Made by a program: the position numbers and the translations under genes. 19,498 nt of DNA from JAYEJW01 sp034716535 (GTDB lineage Bacteria > Pseudomonadota > Gammaproteobacteria > Chromatiales > Chromatiaceae), in assembly GCA_034716535.1 (NCBI GenBank), contig JAYEJW010000685.1, forward strand, positions 1 to 19,498. The letters run 5' to 3'. The notes beneath the pieces were generated by a model that saw nothing but the letters and a program-made list of their open reading frames with translations, ran no database searches and was not told the DNA's origin. Shown in pieces: positions 6,660-13,988 of the stretch. The stretch's first letter is position 1. Every line of letters starts with the position of its first letter.

Positions 6660-7553
6660 TCAGACGTCGTTCTTGTATTTCTCGTCTTCTGCCTTCTGCT
6701 TGCGGGAGATTTCCGCTTGGGCACGCATGTCCCATACCTCTTTGCGCTCTTCCACCCGTTTCTCCCAAGCGTCTTCGGCCTCCTCGATAGAGCACTCACC
6801 GAATAGCACCTGGCGCAGGAACTGGAAGCCGAAATCCATCAGGATCTGGTCGTCCATCTCCACCGCCTCGAAGAAGATGTCATTCAGCTTGTAGGTCTTG
6901 CGGAAGTTCTCGCTGAGCACGAAGCGGCGGAACATGTCCAGATTATAGGAGGCCATGAAGAACACCTGCAGGCTCATGTCGGAGGGGCGGCCCACGCCCG
7001 GTCCCGCGGACTTCTTCTTCAGGATCAGCCGATACCAGTCCCGGTTGCGGTCGTCGTATTCCTTGCAGCCCTGCTCTTTGCGATAGTCGTCGATGCTGAT
7101 CTCCCGGTCCTCGAAGTGCCCCTTGCAGTGGTCCTCTTGGACCAGCGAGTAGTTCTCTTCGGCCTGGGACGAATCCTTGGCCCGCATGTTCAGCAGCGCC
7201 ACCGGATAGTAGCGACACACCGTGGGGCGGTCTTCGTAGACGCCACAGCCGTTCTCTCCGTCCAGCATCACGCAGGTACCGTCGTCGGTGGTGCGCATTT
7301 TCAGCCCGGGTACGCCGTCCTGGTCCATCTGGAAGGGCACCGTGTACTCCTTGAGAAACTCCTCAGAGTTCATGCCGAAGCGCTTCTTCAACCGCAGCAC
7401 ATCGTAGGGCGCGAGGGTGACGTCGGCCTGCTTGCAGCAGGCGTTGAAGCAGGAGATGCCTTTGTAGCACTTGAATTTTATCCGGGTCTTGCCGGTCAGC
7501 ATCGCCGGCACATTGGCGCTCTTGAACGGGATGTCGAATTCTGCTTCGCTCAT
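6660..7553 (-). CDS. YkgJ-type cysteine-cluster protein beside aprBA
   Basis: The product has 297 residues. The start at 7553 is supported by AGAGGAG 8 nt upstream; a longer start adds only a non-conserved stretch. The N-terminal half is the YkgJ (zinc/iron-chelating) domain, with cysteines at about 29, 35, 39, 40 (KCYKGISCFNACC), 94 and 103 (GTCVML, NGCGVYEDRP) and 113 (TVCRYYPV). Cys143 and Cys163 lie further on. The C-terminal 130 residues are charged and helical and end EISRKQKAEDEKYKNDV; they are not part of the standard domain. YkgJ proteins are thought to bind a metal or an iron-sulfur cluster, but their function is unknown. The position next to aprA suggests a role in assembling or serving the Fe-S enzyme AprBA (inference). 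Confidence 0.85.
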   Translation of the reverse strand: MSEAEFDIPFKSANVPAMLTGKTRIKFKCYKGISCFNACCKQADVTLAPYDVLRLKKRFGMNSEEFLKEYTVPFQMDQDGVPGLKMRTTDDGTCVMLDGENGCGVYEDRPTVCRYYPVALLNMRAKDSSQAEENYSLVQEDHCKGHFEDREISIDDYRKEQGCKEYDDRNRDWYRLILKKKSAGPGVGRPSDMSLQVFFMASYNLDMFRRFVLSENFRKTYKLNDIFFEAVEMDDQILMDFGFQFLRQVLFGECSIEEAEDAWEKRVEERKEVWDMRAQAEISRKQKAEDEKYKNDV

Positions 7554-7565
7554 GATTCTGCTCCT

Positions 7566-7590
7566 CTTGACAAGCTGTATGCTTGCCAAG
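7566..7590. repeat. Inverted repeat just upstream of the ykgJ start
   Basis: CTTGACAAG (7566-7574) and CTTGCCAAG (7582-7590) are inverted arms matching at 8 of 9 positions with a 7-nt loop. It ends 13 bp before the ykgJ ATG, next to its ribosome binding site, so it could act as an operator or as an mRNA hairpin limiting translation. Confidence 0.45.
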
Positions 7591-7612
7591 GTGGGGATTC
7601 TCTAACCATAAA

Positions 7613-7669
7613 TCCGCAAATGAACGCAAACTGAGGCATAGATCGCGGGAATTGGCGTTCGTTTGCGGA
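7613..7669. repeat. Long inverted repeat between aprA and ykgJ
   Basis: TCCGCAAATGAACGC (7613-7627) and GCGTTCGTTTGCGGA (7655-7669) are complementary at 14 of 15 positions, separated by 27 nt. It lies between the aprA terminator and ykgJ and is not followed by T. It may be a transcription-factor site for a separate ykgJ promoter or an RNA structure. Confidence 0.6.
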
Positions 7670-7684
7670 CTAGTTTCTCCGAAG

Positions 7685-7720
7685 ACAAAAAATCCGGACG
7701 CCTTGCGGCGCCCGGATTCT
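7685..7720 (-). terminator. Intrinsic terminator of the aprBA operon
   Basis: On the minus strand AATCCGGGCGCC (7718-7707), loop GCAA and GGCGTCCGGATT (7702-7691) form a 12-bp stem with one mismatch. It is followed by a T-run (from 7692 down to 7687). It lies 22 bp after the aprA stop, in the classic place and form for Rho-independent termination. Confidence 0.88.
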
Positions 7721-7742
7721 CAAGCCTTCAGGCCGTCAAGGA

Positions 7743-9731
7743 TTACTTGAACAGCTTGGACTTGTCCACCAGATCGACGTGAGCACGCTTGAAGCAGGTC
7801 CATTGCTTCGTGCTCTTGTCGTAGATGGAGTTAACGAAGCAGTGCCAGTTCTCCTCGTCGACCACGTTGTGGTCCATCCGGTAGTAGAAGCCCGGATAAC
7901 GGGACTCCTTACGGAACTGGATGTGCTTCATGTGGGCCTCAGCCGTGAGGATGCGGTGATAGTTCTCCCAAGCCCGCAGTAGCTCGTGGAGGTCCTTGGC
8001 ACGCATCTTCAGGGAGTCTTCCTTCAATGCCTCCAGCTTCTGCTCCGCCTGCTCCAGCATGTGTGCGTTGGTGGTGTAGTAGGTCGCCACACCGGCCACG
8101 TACTCGTCCATGATCTTCTGCAGACGGAACTGCAGCATCCGCGGGGTGATGTAGTTGGGGTTGATGTCGATGGCGGTGGAGTAGTCCTTGAACTCCAGGA
8201 AGTTGCGCACCGGACGATAGATCTCCTCGATGAGGGGGTCAACATCGGTGTCCAGCTCGGGGCTGTAGTCCTTGTTGTCCATGACGAACTTGACCATGGA
8301 CTTGGCGCACATGCGGCCCTCGGCGTGAGAGCCAGAGGAGAACTTGTGGCCGGAGGCGCCCACGCCGTCACCGGCAGTGAACAGACCGGTCACGGTGGTC
8401 ATGGCGCGGTAGCCCCAGTTCCAGCCGGAGGGCAGGTGCTCGGGCACGCCGGCCTCGGTCTCCTCGGTGGGAGCGCCGACGTCCTCGGGACCGGAGACCC
8501 AGATGCCGCAGCAGCCGGAGTGGGAGCCCAGCAGGTAGGGTTCGGTGGGCATCAGCTCGGAGTTCTTCTTCTCCGGCTCAATGTTCTCACCGGCCCAGAT
8601 ACCGCACTGGCCGATACACATATCGAGGAAGTCTTCCCAGGCCTCGGCCTCCAAGTGCTTGACCTCGCGGGGAGACAGGGTCTCGCGCAGGTTGGCAAGC
8701 GCGGTGACGGTGTCCATCCAGATGGGACCGCGGCCTTCGCGCATTTCCTTCAGCATCAGGTGGTTACGCAGGCAGGAAGCCGGAACCGCGGCCTGACCGT
8801 AAGGAGGATAGTCGTTCAGCATCTCCTTGTTGCGGTCCATGTACACTTCGCCGAAGGCGTTGGTGGCCTTGGACTTGAAGAGCAGGAACCACGCGCCGAC
8901 CGGGCCGTAACCGTCCTTGAAACGGGTGGGCACGAAGCGGTTTTCCATCAAGGTCAACTCGGCGCCGGCCTCGGCGGCCATGGCGTAGGTGGAGCCGGCG
9001 TTCCAGACCGGGTACCAGGCGCGGCCCTGGCCCTCACCCACGGAGCGGGGACGGAAGATGTTCACGCAGCCGCCGGCAACCAGCAGGATGGCCTTGGCCT
9101 TGTAGACGAACAGCTGGTGCTCGCGCACGGAGAATCCGACGGCACCGGCGATGCGGTTCGGGTCGTTCTTGTCGTTGACCAGCTTGACGATGAAGATGCG
9201 CTCCTGGATGTTGTCCATGCCCAGGGCCTTCTTGGCGGCCTCGGCGACGATCCACTTGTAGGACTCGCCGTTGATCATGATCTGCCACTTACCGGAACGC
9301 ACGGGCTTGCCGCCGTCCTTCAGAGGCGTCATGCCCTTGGAGCCGTCGTGACGCTCGCCGGACTCGTCGGTCTTCCAGATCGGCAGGCCCCACTCCTCGA
9401 AGAGGTGCACGGACTCGTCGACGTGGCGTCCCAGGTCGTAGGCCAGGTCGTCACGGGTGATGCCCATCAGGTCGTTGGAGACCATGCGGGCGTAGTCGGC
9501 GGGGTCCTGTTCCGTACCGATGTACGTGTTGATGGCGGACAGGCCTTGCGCCACGGCACCGGAACGGTCCATGGCAGCCTTGTCGACCACCTTCACCTTG
9601 ATGTCGCCGCCGGCGGCCTCGATCCAGGGGCCGATCTCGTACGCAGCACCACAAGCGGCCATGCCGCCGCCGATGATAAGAATGTCGACCTCTTCTTGGA
9701 CGACTTCAGGATTTCCGAATTCTCCAGCCAT
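7743..9731 (-). CDS. aprA: Adenylylsulfate (APS) reductase alpha subunit
   Basis: The product has 662 residues, the full length for AprA. AprA is the FAD subunit that interconverts APS and AMP plus sulfite. In sulfur oxidisers it runs from sulfite to APS in the cytoplasm. The FAD Rossmann motif is IIGGGMAACG (about 19-28), and a second flavin-binding stretch is GDGVGASGHKFSSGSHAEGR (about 454-473). From the family, Arg270 (FVPTRFKDG) and His404 (LGSHSGCCG) correspond to the substrate-site arginine and histidine, as I recall the Archaeoglobus enzyme. The ATG is preceded by AGAGGTAG. It follows aprB by 49 bp and ends before a strong terminator. Its sequence is intact, and the reverse-type direction is not excluded. 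Confidence 0.97.
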   Translation of the reverse strand: MAGEFGNPEVVQEEVDILIIGGGMAACGAAYEIGPWIEAAGGDIKVKVVDKAAMDRSGAVAQGLSAINTYIGTEQDPADYARMVSNDLMGITRDDLAYDLGRHVDESVHLFEEWGLPIWKTDESGERHDGSKGMTPLKDGGKPVRSGKWQIMINGESYKWIVAEAAKKALGMDNIQERIFIVKLVNDKNDPNRIAGAVGFSVREHQLFVYKAKAILLVAGGCVNIFRPRSVGEGQGRAWYPVWNAGSTYAMAAEAGAELTLMENRFVPTRFKDGYGPVGAWFLLFKSKATNAFGEVYMDRNKEMLNDYPPYGQAAVPASCLRNHLMLKEMREGRGPIWMDTVTALANLRETLSPREVKHLEAEAWEDFLDMCIGQCGIWAGENIEPEKKNSELMPTEPYLLGSHSGCCGIWVSGPEDVGAPTEETEAGVPEHLPSGWNWGYRAMTTVTGLFTAGDGVGASGHKFSSGSHAEGRMCAKSMVKFVMDNKDYSPELDTDVDPLIEEIYRPVRNFLEFKDYSTAIDINPNYITPRMLQFRLQKIMDEYVAGVATYYTTNAHMLEQAEQKLEALKEDSLKMRAKDLHELLRAWENYHRILTAEAHMKHIQFRKESRYPGFYYRMDHNVVDEENWHCFVNSIYDKSTKQWTCFKRAHVDLVDKSKLFK

Positions 9732-9780
9732 TCTAACTACCTCTAACCTGTACGAATTATTTGGATTCGATTTCCGGAGC

Positions 9781-10248
9781 TTACTTGTTGATCAGCTCGC
9801 TGGGATCGCCGGCACGGTAGCCGTTGACCTGCACGAAGAAGCCGGACTCGGAGATCTTGGAGATATCGGCATCGGGCTTGCCGCCGTAAGGGTCGATGGA
9901 GCCCTCGGGGGTCGTGCGGATGGGGAACTTGAAGCGCTTCATGGTGCCGCTGCGGAACTTGATGGTCCACATGATGGAATCGGTGCCGCGCAGGGGCTGC
10001 ACGGAGCCGCCCAGGGGCACGATGTCTGCGTAGGCGCGAGCCTCGATGGCCTGCTGCGGGCAGATCTTGATGCAGGAGTAGCACTCCCAGCACTGCTCGG
10101 GCTCCTGGTTGTAGGCCTTCATGGCATGACCGGTCGCGGAGCCGTCCTTGTCCAGCATCATCAGGTCATGCGGGCAGATGTACATGCACGCGGTCTTATC
10201 CTGGCCTTTGCAGCCGTCGCACTTATCAGTACGCACAAAAGTTGGCAT
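9781..10248 (-). CDS. aprB: Adenylylsulfate reductase beta subunit (2x[4Fe-4S])
   Basis: The product has 155 residues. The start at 10248 (MPTFVRTDKC) is preceded by AGGAG with 9 nt spacing; longer upstream frames are not conserved AprB sequence. Two ferredoxin clusters are visible: Cys10, 13, 21, 25 (CDGCKGQDKTACMYIC) and Cys53, 56, 59, 63 (CWECYSCIKIC). The insert between C13 and C21 is typical of AprB. The C-terminal tail, about 80 residues rich in charged and aromatic residues (SIMWTIKFRSGTMKRFKFP), wraps around AprA in known structures. AprB passes electrons between AprA's FAD and a membrane partner (AprM or Qmo in other bacteria; neither is in this window). It is the first gene of the operon. 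Confidence 0.97.
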   Translation of the reverse strand: MPTFVRTDKCDGCKGQDKTACMYICPHDLMMLDKDGSATGHAMKAYNQEPEQCWECYSCIKICPQQAIEARAYADIVPLGGSVQPLRGTDSIMWTIKFRSGTMKRFKFPIRTTPEGSIDPYGGKPDADISKISESGFFVQVNGYRAGDPSELINK

Positions 10249-10269
10249 GGTGCTCTTTCTCCTAACGTT

Positions 10270-10283
10270 TTCACTGCAGTGAA
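10270..10283. promoter_or_regulatory. 14-bp perfect palindrome in the aprB leader
   Basis: TTCACTGCAGTGAA is perfectly self-complementary and ends 21 bp before the aprB ATG, next to the ribosome binding site. A perfect palindrome of this length resembles an operator for a dimeric regulator, but its position downstream of the likely promoter would make it a roadblock or RNA element. No regulator is identified. Confidence 0.5.
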
Positions 10284-10284
10284 T

Positions 10285-10313
10285 GCCGCCGTGGTGACAT
10301 GGTGTACGGCGGC
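10285..10313 (-). promoter_or_regulatory. GC-rich stem-loop in the aprB leader
   Basis: GCCGCCGT (10285-10292) and ACGGCGGC (10306-10313) are perfect 8-bp arms with a 13-nt loop, directly upstream of the 14-bp palindrome. In the aprBA transcript it would form a stable hairpin before the ribosome site. It could stabilise the mRNA or be part of a regulatory leader; there is no T-run, so it is not a terminator. Confidence 0.5.
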
Positions 10314-10467
10314 TTAATGGCTTCCAGTGGACACAAGTCCGCCGAAACTCTCTGCTCTGTCGTCCTTGACGTTGCGCCCGGCTGGGTCGTCCTGCGGTTT
10401 GGGATGATGCGTCGGAATCCAGTGCCGAACGCCGGACCCGGTCCCGGTGGCCGGTTGCGAACAACAG

Positions 10468-10497
10468 AAGATAGTGATGTGCAAGCGCAGGTGTCAA
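10468..10497 (-). promoter_or_regulatory. Sigma-70-type promoter for aprBA
   Basis: On the minus strand TTGACA (10497-10492), a perfect -35, is followed after 18 bp by TATCTT (10473-10468), a fair -10. Transcription would start near 10461, leaving a leader of about 210 nt before the aprB ATG. It is the best promoter-like pair in the 410-bp gap between aprB and the divergent gene at 10659. No comparably clear promoter was found for the divergent gene. The rest of the gap holds no supported gene. Confidence 0.6.
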
Positions 10498-10658
10498 AAC
10501 AGTTTTACCGGCAGCGATCATAAAATTGCTTTATTAGACAATTCTGATGTCCCTATTGGGGTTGAATCCGGGGTGGCGAACGCCCCCTCAACCAGATCTT
10601 TGCACCTCGCGCCAGGGCTCGGTAAGGTAGGCGATACGAAACCTTCTCTCAGACCCTC

Positions 10659-11321
10659 ATGCGCGAAACCCCGGCTCCCAGTGCCCTGCTCTTTATCGGG
10701 TCCGGCTGCGCCCACTGCCCCGCTGTGCTCGACGGGCTTGTACGCCTCGTCAAGGAGGGCCGCCTGGCCCGCCTCGAGGTGGTCAATCTGACCGTCGAGC
10801 CGAAGCTCGGCCAGCGCCACGATGTCGGCACGGTGCCCTGGACCCGCATCGGCCCCTTCGAGCTGTACGGCGCCTTGTCCCCCAACGAGCTTTCCGACTG
10901 GGTGGACTACGCCGCCGCCGGCGAAGGTTGGTCGGCCTACTATGCTCACCTGCTGGAGAACCGCCGCCTCGACGAGGTGGTGGAACGCATCCGTGCCTGT
11001 CCGTCAACGCTGGTGGACTTGCTGAACCTCCTGACCAGCGAGGAGACATCCATGGCGACGCGCATCGGGATCAGCGCAGTCATGGAGGAGCTGCCGGACA
11101 GCAAGGCGCTCGCGGACGCGGTCCCGGAGCTGGAGCAGCTCACCCTGTCGGAGTCCGCCCAGACCCGGGCCGACGCCTGCCACTTTTTGGGCCTGACCGG
11201 TGATCGGCGGGCGGTCCCCGCTGTGCGCCGCCTGCTCGACGACGAGCAGGCCGACGTTCGCGAGATCGCCATGGAGACCCTGGCGATCTTGGGAGAAGAC
11301 GGCCCGGAGCAACCGACGTGA
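10659..11321 (+). CDS. Thioredoxin-fold/HEAT-repeat fusion protein
   Basis: The product has 220 residues, no signal peptide, so probably cytoplasmic. Residues 5-80 form a thioredoxin/glutaredoxin-like domain: LLFIGSGCAHCP with redox motif Cys17-x2-Cys20 and a cis-proline-like GTVPW at Pro60. Residues about 80-130 are a linker/helical part. Residues 130-215 are HEAT-like repeats (ADACHFLGLTGDRRAVPAVRRLL, then VREIAMETLAIL). This looks like a disulfide reductase or thiol carrier with a protein-binding tail. It is divergent from aprBA and overlaps the DUF423 gene by GTGA. The start has no strong ribosome site, but later starts would remove the CxxC. Its role beside APS reductase is unknown. Confidence 0.85.
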   Translation: MRETPAPSALLFIGSGCAHCPAVLDGLVRLVKEGRLARLEVVNLTVEPKLGQRHDVGTVPWTRIGPFELYGALSPNELSDWVDYAAAGEGWSAYYAHLLENRRLDEVVERIRACPSTLVDLLNLLTSEETSMATRIGISAVMEELPDSKALADAVPELEQLTLSESAQTRADACHFLGLTGDRRAVPAVRRLLDDEQADVREIAMETLAILGEDGPEQPT

Positions 11322-11704
11322 CGCGCCTGATTCTCAGCGTCGGCGCGGTTTTTGGCCTAGTCGCCGTTGGTCTGGGGGCCTTCGGGGCGCACGGACTCAA
11401 GGACCGTGTCGCAGTGGAGCTGCTCACCACCTGGGCGACCGCCGCCGACTACCTCGCTCTACACGCGTTGGCCCTGCTCGCGTTGGGCTCGCTTTCCGCC
11501 CAGCGCCCCGATTCGAAGCTGCTCGTGCTTGCAGCCTGGTGCTTCATCGTCGGTGGCCTGGTGTTCAGTGGCAGCCTGTTCGTCTTGGTATTGACCGATG
11601 TGCGCGCCTGGGGCGCGGTCACTCCCATCGGCGGGACCCTGTTGATCGCGGGCTGGGCGGTCCTGGCGGCAGCGGTCTGGCGGGCCTTCCCGCCCGAACG
11701 CTAG
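11318..11704 (+). CDS. DUF423 family membrane protein (YgdD-like)
   Basis: The product has 128 residues with four predicted membrane helices: about 5-24, 42-60, 68-92 and 100-122. The family start is clear: SVGAVFGLVAVGLGAFGAHG followed by LKDR, and the third helix contains FSGSLFVLVL, then GAVTPIGG. The function of DUF423 proteins is unknown. The start is GTG at 11318, overlapping the stop of the thioredoxin-HEAT gene (GTGA), so the two are probably co-translated. The stop codon abuts the heptamer-bordered repeat element at 11703. Confidence 0.9.
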   Translation: MTRLILSVGAVFGLVAVGLGAFGAHGLKDRVAVELLTTWATAADYLALHALALLALGSLSAQRPDSKLLVLAAWCFIVGGLVFSGSLFVLVLTDVRAWGAVTPIGGTLLIAGWAVLAAAVWRAFPPER

Positions 11705-11831
11705 TGCGGAGTGCGGAGTGCGGAGTGCGGAAAGAGTGTATTTCCAGACGCACTTCGTACAACGTACGTCGCACTTTCCATGACGAACCTTGAACCTTCC
11801 TTCACGCACGCCGCACCACACACCCCGCACT
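11703..11831. repeat. Heptamer-bordered noncoding element
   Basis: Four tandem copies of AGTGCGG (11703-11730) begin at the DUF423 stop codon, and the inverse heptamer CCGCACT lies at 11825-11831. Between them are degenerate related heptamers (CGCACTT, CGTACAACGTACG, CGAACCTTGAACCTT) and no coding sequence. Similar heptamer repeats between genes are known from several proteobacteria and cyanobacteria. The inverted ends suggest a miniature mobile or hairpin-forming element. The 56 bp between it and bioA show no clear promoter. Confidence 0.6.
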
Positions 11832-11887
11832 CTCGACGGCACGCTTGACGACGACGTACGACCACCACCACCACAGACCCTGATCCG

Positions 11888-13249
11888 ATGTCCGATACCC
11901 TGACCAACGCAGCCTTGAGCGCACGCGATCTCGCCGTCCTTTGGCACCCCTGCACCCAGATGAAGGATCACGAGCACTTGCCGATGATCCCTATCCGCCG
12001 CGGTAAGGGCGTATGGCTGGAGGACTTCGACGGCAACCGCTACCTGGACGCCATCAGCTCCTGGTGGGTGAACCTGTTCGGACACGCCAATCCACGCATC
12101 AATGCGGCCATTCGGGAGCAGGCGGAGCAACTCGAGCACGTCATCCTTGCCGGCTTCACCCACGAACCGGCGCTCACGCTGGCCGAGCGGCTGGCTGCGA
12201 TCACCCCAAAGGGTCTGGACCGCGTTTTTTTTGCGGACAACGGCTCGTCCGCCGTGGAGGTGGCACTCAAAATGAGCTACCACTTCTGGCGCAATCGGGG
12301 AAAGCGGCACAAATGTCGCTTCGTCGCCCTCACCAACAGCTACCATGGCGAAACGCTGGGGGCGTTGGCCGTGGGGGACGTTGCCCTTTACAAGGAGACG
12401 TACGAGCCGCTGCTCATGGAGGTGCTCAAGGCCCCATCGCCGGATTGCTTCTATCGCGATCCGGGCGAGGACTGGGAGGCCTATTCGCGACGCCGCTTCA
12501 CGGCCACCGAGCGGCTGCTCGCCGAGCGGGCCGAGGAGATCAGCGCGGTGATCGTGGAGCCCCTGGTGCAGTGCGCCGGGAACATGCGCATGCACCACCC
12601 GGTGTACCTTCGCCTCCTGCGGGAGGCCTGCGACCGGCACGACGTCCATCTGATCGCCGATGAGATCGCTGTGGGCTTCGGCCGCACCGGCACCCTGTTC
12701 GCCTGCGAGCAGGCCGGCATCTCCCCTGACTTCATCTGCCTCTCGAAGGGCCTGACCGGCGGCTACCTGCCCTTGTCGGCAGTGGTCACCCGGTCGGAGA
12801 TCTACGACGCCTTCTACGACGAGTATGAAAAGCTCACCGCCTTTCTCCATTCTCACAGCTACACCGGCAATCCCCTGGCCTGCAGCGCGGCTCTGGCCAC
12901 GCTCGACATCTTCGAGCGAGACGGGGTCATCGAAGCCAACCGGGAGCTGGCGCGGGTGATGGCCGACGCTGCGGCCCCCCTGGCCGATCACCCCCACGTG
13001 GCGGAGGTGCGCCAGACGGGAATGATCCTGGCCATCGAGATGGTCAAGGACAAGGCGGCGCGCGAGCCCTATCCATGGCAGGAACGTCGGGGCCTGCGCG
13101 TCTACCGCCACGCGCTGAGCCGCGGGGCCCTGCTGCGCCCTCTGGGCAACGTGGTCTATTTCATGCCTCCCTACGTGATCACCCCCGAGCAACTCGGCTG
13201 GCTGGCGGGGATCGCCGCAGAGGGCATCGACATCGCAACCGCCGACTGA
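11888..13249 (+). CDS. bioA: Adenosylmethionine-8-amino-7-oxononanoate aminotransferase
   Basis: The product has 453 residues, typical for BioA. It is the PLP enzyme that makes 7,8-diaminopelargonate in biotin synthesis, using S-adenosylmethionine as amino donor. The family hallmark WHPCTQM lies at residues 19-25, SSWWVNLFGHANPRI at 58-71, the PLP-phosphate loop DNGSSAVEVALKM at 117-129 and SYHGET at 151-156. The PLP-nitrogen aspartate is Asp258 (IADEIAVGFGRTG) and the Schiff-base lysine is Lys287 (LSKGLTGGYLPLS). The ribosome site before ATG 11888 is weak. It overlaps rsmE by 1 nt (TGATG). No other bio gene is in the window. Confidence 0.96.
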   Translation: MSDTLTNAALSARDLAVLWHPCTQMKDHEHLPMIPIRRGKGVWLEDFDGNRYLDAISSWWVNLFGHANPRINAAIREQAEQLEHVILAGFTHEPALTLAERLAAITPKGLDRVFFADNGSSAVEVALKMSYHFWRNRGKRHKCRFVALTNSYHGETLGALAVGDVALYKETYEPLLMEVLKAPSPDCFYRDPGEDWEAYSRRRFTATERLLAERAEEISAVIVEPLVQCAGNMRMHHPVYLRLLREACDRHDVHLIADEIAVGFGRTGTLFACEQAGISPDFICLSKGLTGGYLPLSAVVTRSEIYDAFYDEYEKLTAFLHSHSYTGNPLACSAALATLDIFERDGVIEANRELARVMADAAAPLADHPHVAEVRQTGMILAIEMVKDKAAREPYPWQERRGLRVYRHALSRGALLRPLGNVVYFMPPYVITPEQLGWLAGIAAEGIDIATAD

Positions 13250-13980
13250 TGCGTCTGCCCCGGATCTTCGTCGATCTCCCCTTGCGGGCGGGCGCGCGGC
13301 TCACATTGCCGCCTGCCTCCTCTGAGCACTTGGTCCGGGTTCTGCGACTACGCTCAGGGGATCCCCTAGTGCTCTTCAACGGAGACGGCCGGGACTACGC
13401 CGGCCGCCTGCAAACCCCCGGCCGCAATGGCGCACTGGTGGAGGTCGGATCCGCCGGCGATGTTGAGCCAAGCCCTCTTCTGTCGGTACATCTCGGCATC
13501 GGCGTATCCAAAGGCGAGCGCATGGATTTCGCCCTCCAAAAAGCCGTGGAGCTCGGGGTTGCCCGTATCACGCCCTTGTTCACCGAACGCAGCGTCGTGC
13601 GCCTCGCCGGAGAACGCCTGGACAGGCGCCAGCGGCATTGGTACCGGGTGGTGGTGGGGGCCTGTGAGCAGAGCGGACGCCGGCGCTTGGCTGAGCTCGA
13701 GACCGCCGTCACGCTGGACGGCTGGCTCTCATCGAATCATCCCTATCCGATCCTGCTCGATCACCGCAGCCCAACCCCGCTTCCAAGTCTCCCAGCCCCC
13801 GCCGGTGAGCTGACGCTCCTCGTGGGCCCCGAAGGTGGGCTGGCGAAGAGAGAGAAGGCGTGGGCCCGACAGAGCGGGTTCGCGGGTGTGCGCCTGGGAC
13901 CGCGCATCCTGCGCACGGAAACGGCCCCCCTTGCCGCATTGGCCGCCATACAGACCCTGTGGGGGGATTTCCTCGGGTGA
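13249..13980 (+). CDS. rsmE: 16S rRNA (uracil-1498-N3)-methyltransferase
   Basis: The product has 243 residues, the usual length. RsmE methylates U1498 of 16S rRNA with S-adenosylmethionine. The N-terminal PUA-like domain is residues 1-75 (MRLPRIFVDLPL, then HLVRVLRLRSGDPLVLFNGDG). The C-terminal SPOUT trefoil-knot domain has VSKGERMDFALQKAVELGV, RSVVRL, LLVGPEGGL and LGPRILRTETAPLAALA. The start at 13249 is chosen because it fits the family N-terminus and overlaps the bioA stop; a longer frame inside bioA does not. It ends 8 bp before the convergent CheW-like gene, with no terminator visible between them. Confidence 0.96.
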   Translation: MRLPRIFVDLPLRAGARLTLPPASSEHLVRVLRLRSGDPLVLFNGDGRDYAGRLQTPGRNGALVEVGSAGDVEPSPLLSVHLGIGVSKGERMDFALQKAVELGVARITPLFTERSVVRLAGERLDRRQRHWYRVVVGACEQSGRRRLAELETAVTLDGWLSSNHPYPILLDHRSPTPLPSLPAPAGELTLLVGPEGGLAKREKAWARQSGFAGVRLGPRILRTETAPLAALAAIQTLWGDFLG

Positions 13981-13988
13981 GCGGAGGC

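Noticed and set aside
7986..9746. A 586-residue open frame on the + strand opposite aprA
   Set aside because: It is antisense to a certain aprA gene, has low-complexity G/V/L/H-rich composition typical of GC-rich shadow frames, and shows no domain or ribosome site.
9520..10317. A 265-residue + strand frame opposite aprB
   Set aside because: It is a shadow of aprB and of the aprA start, with no supporting motifs.
11703..11730. Tandem AGTGCGG copies considered as a CRISPR array
   Set aside because: The units are 7 bp with no spacers between them and there are no cas genes.
11459..13192. A 577-residue open frame on the minus strand opposite bioA
   Set aside because: It is antisense to bioA and DUF423, runs through the heptamer element and shows no recognisable motif.
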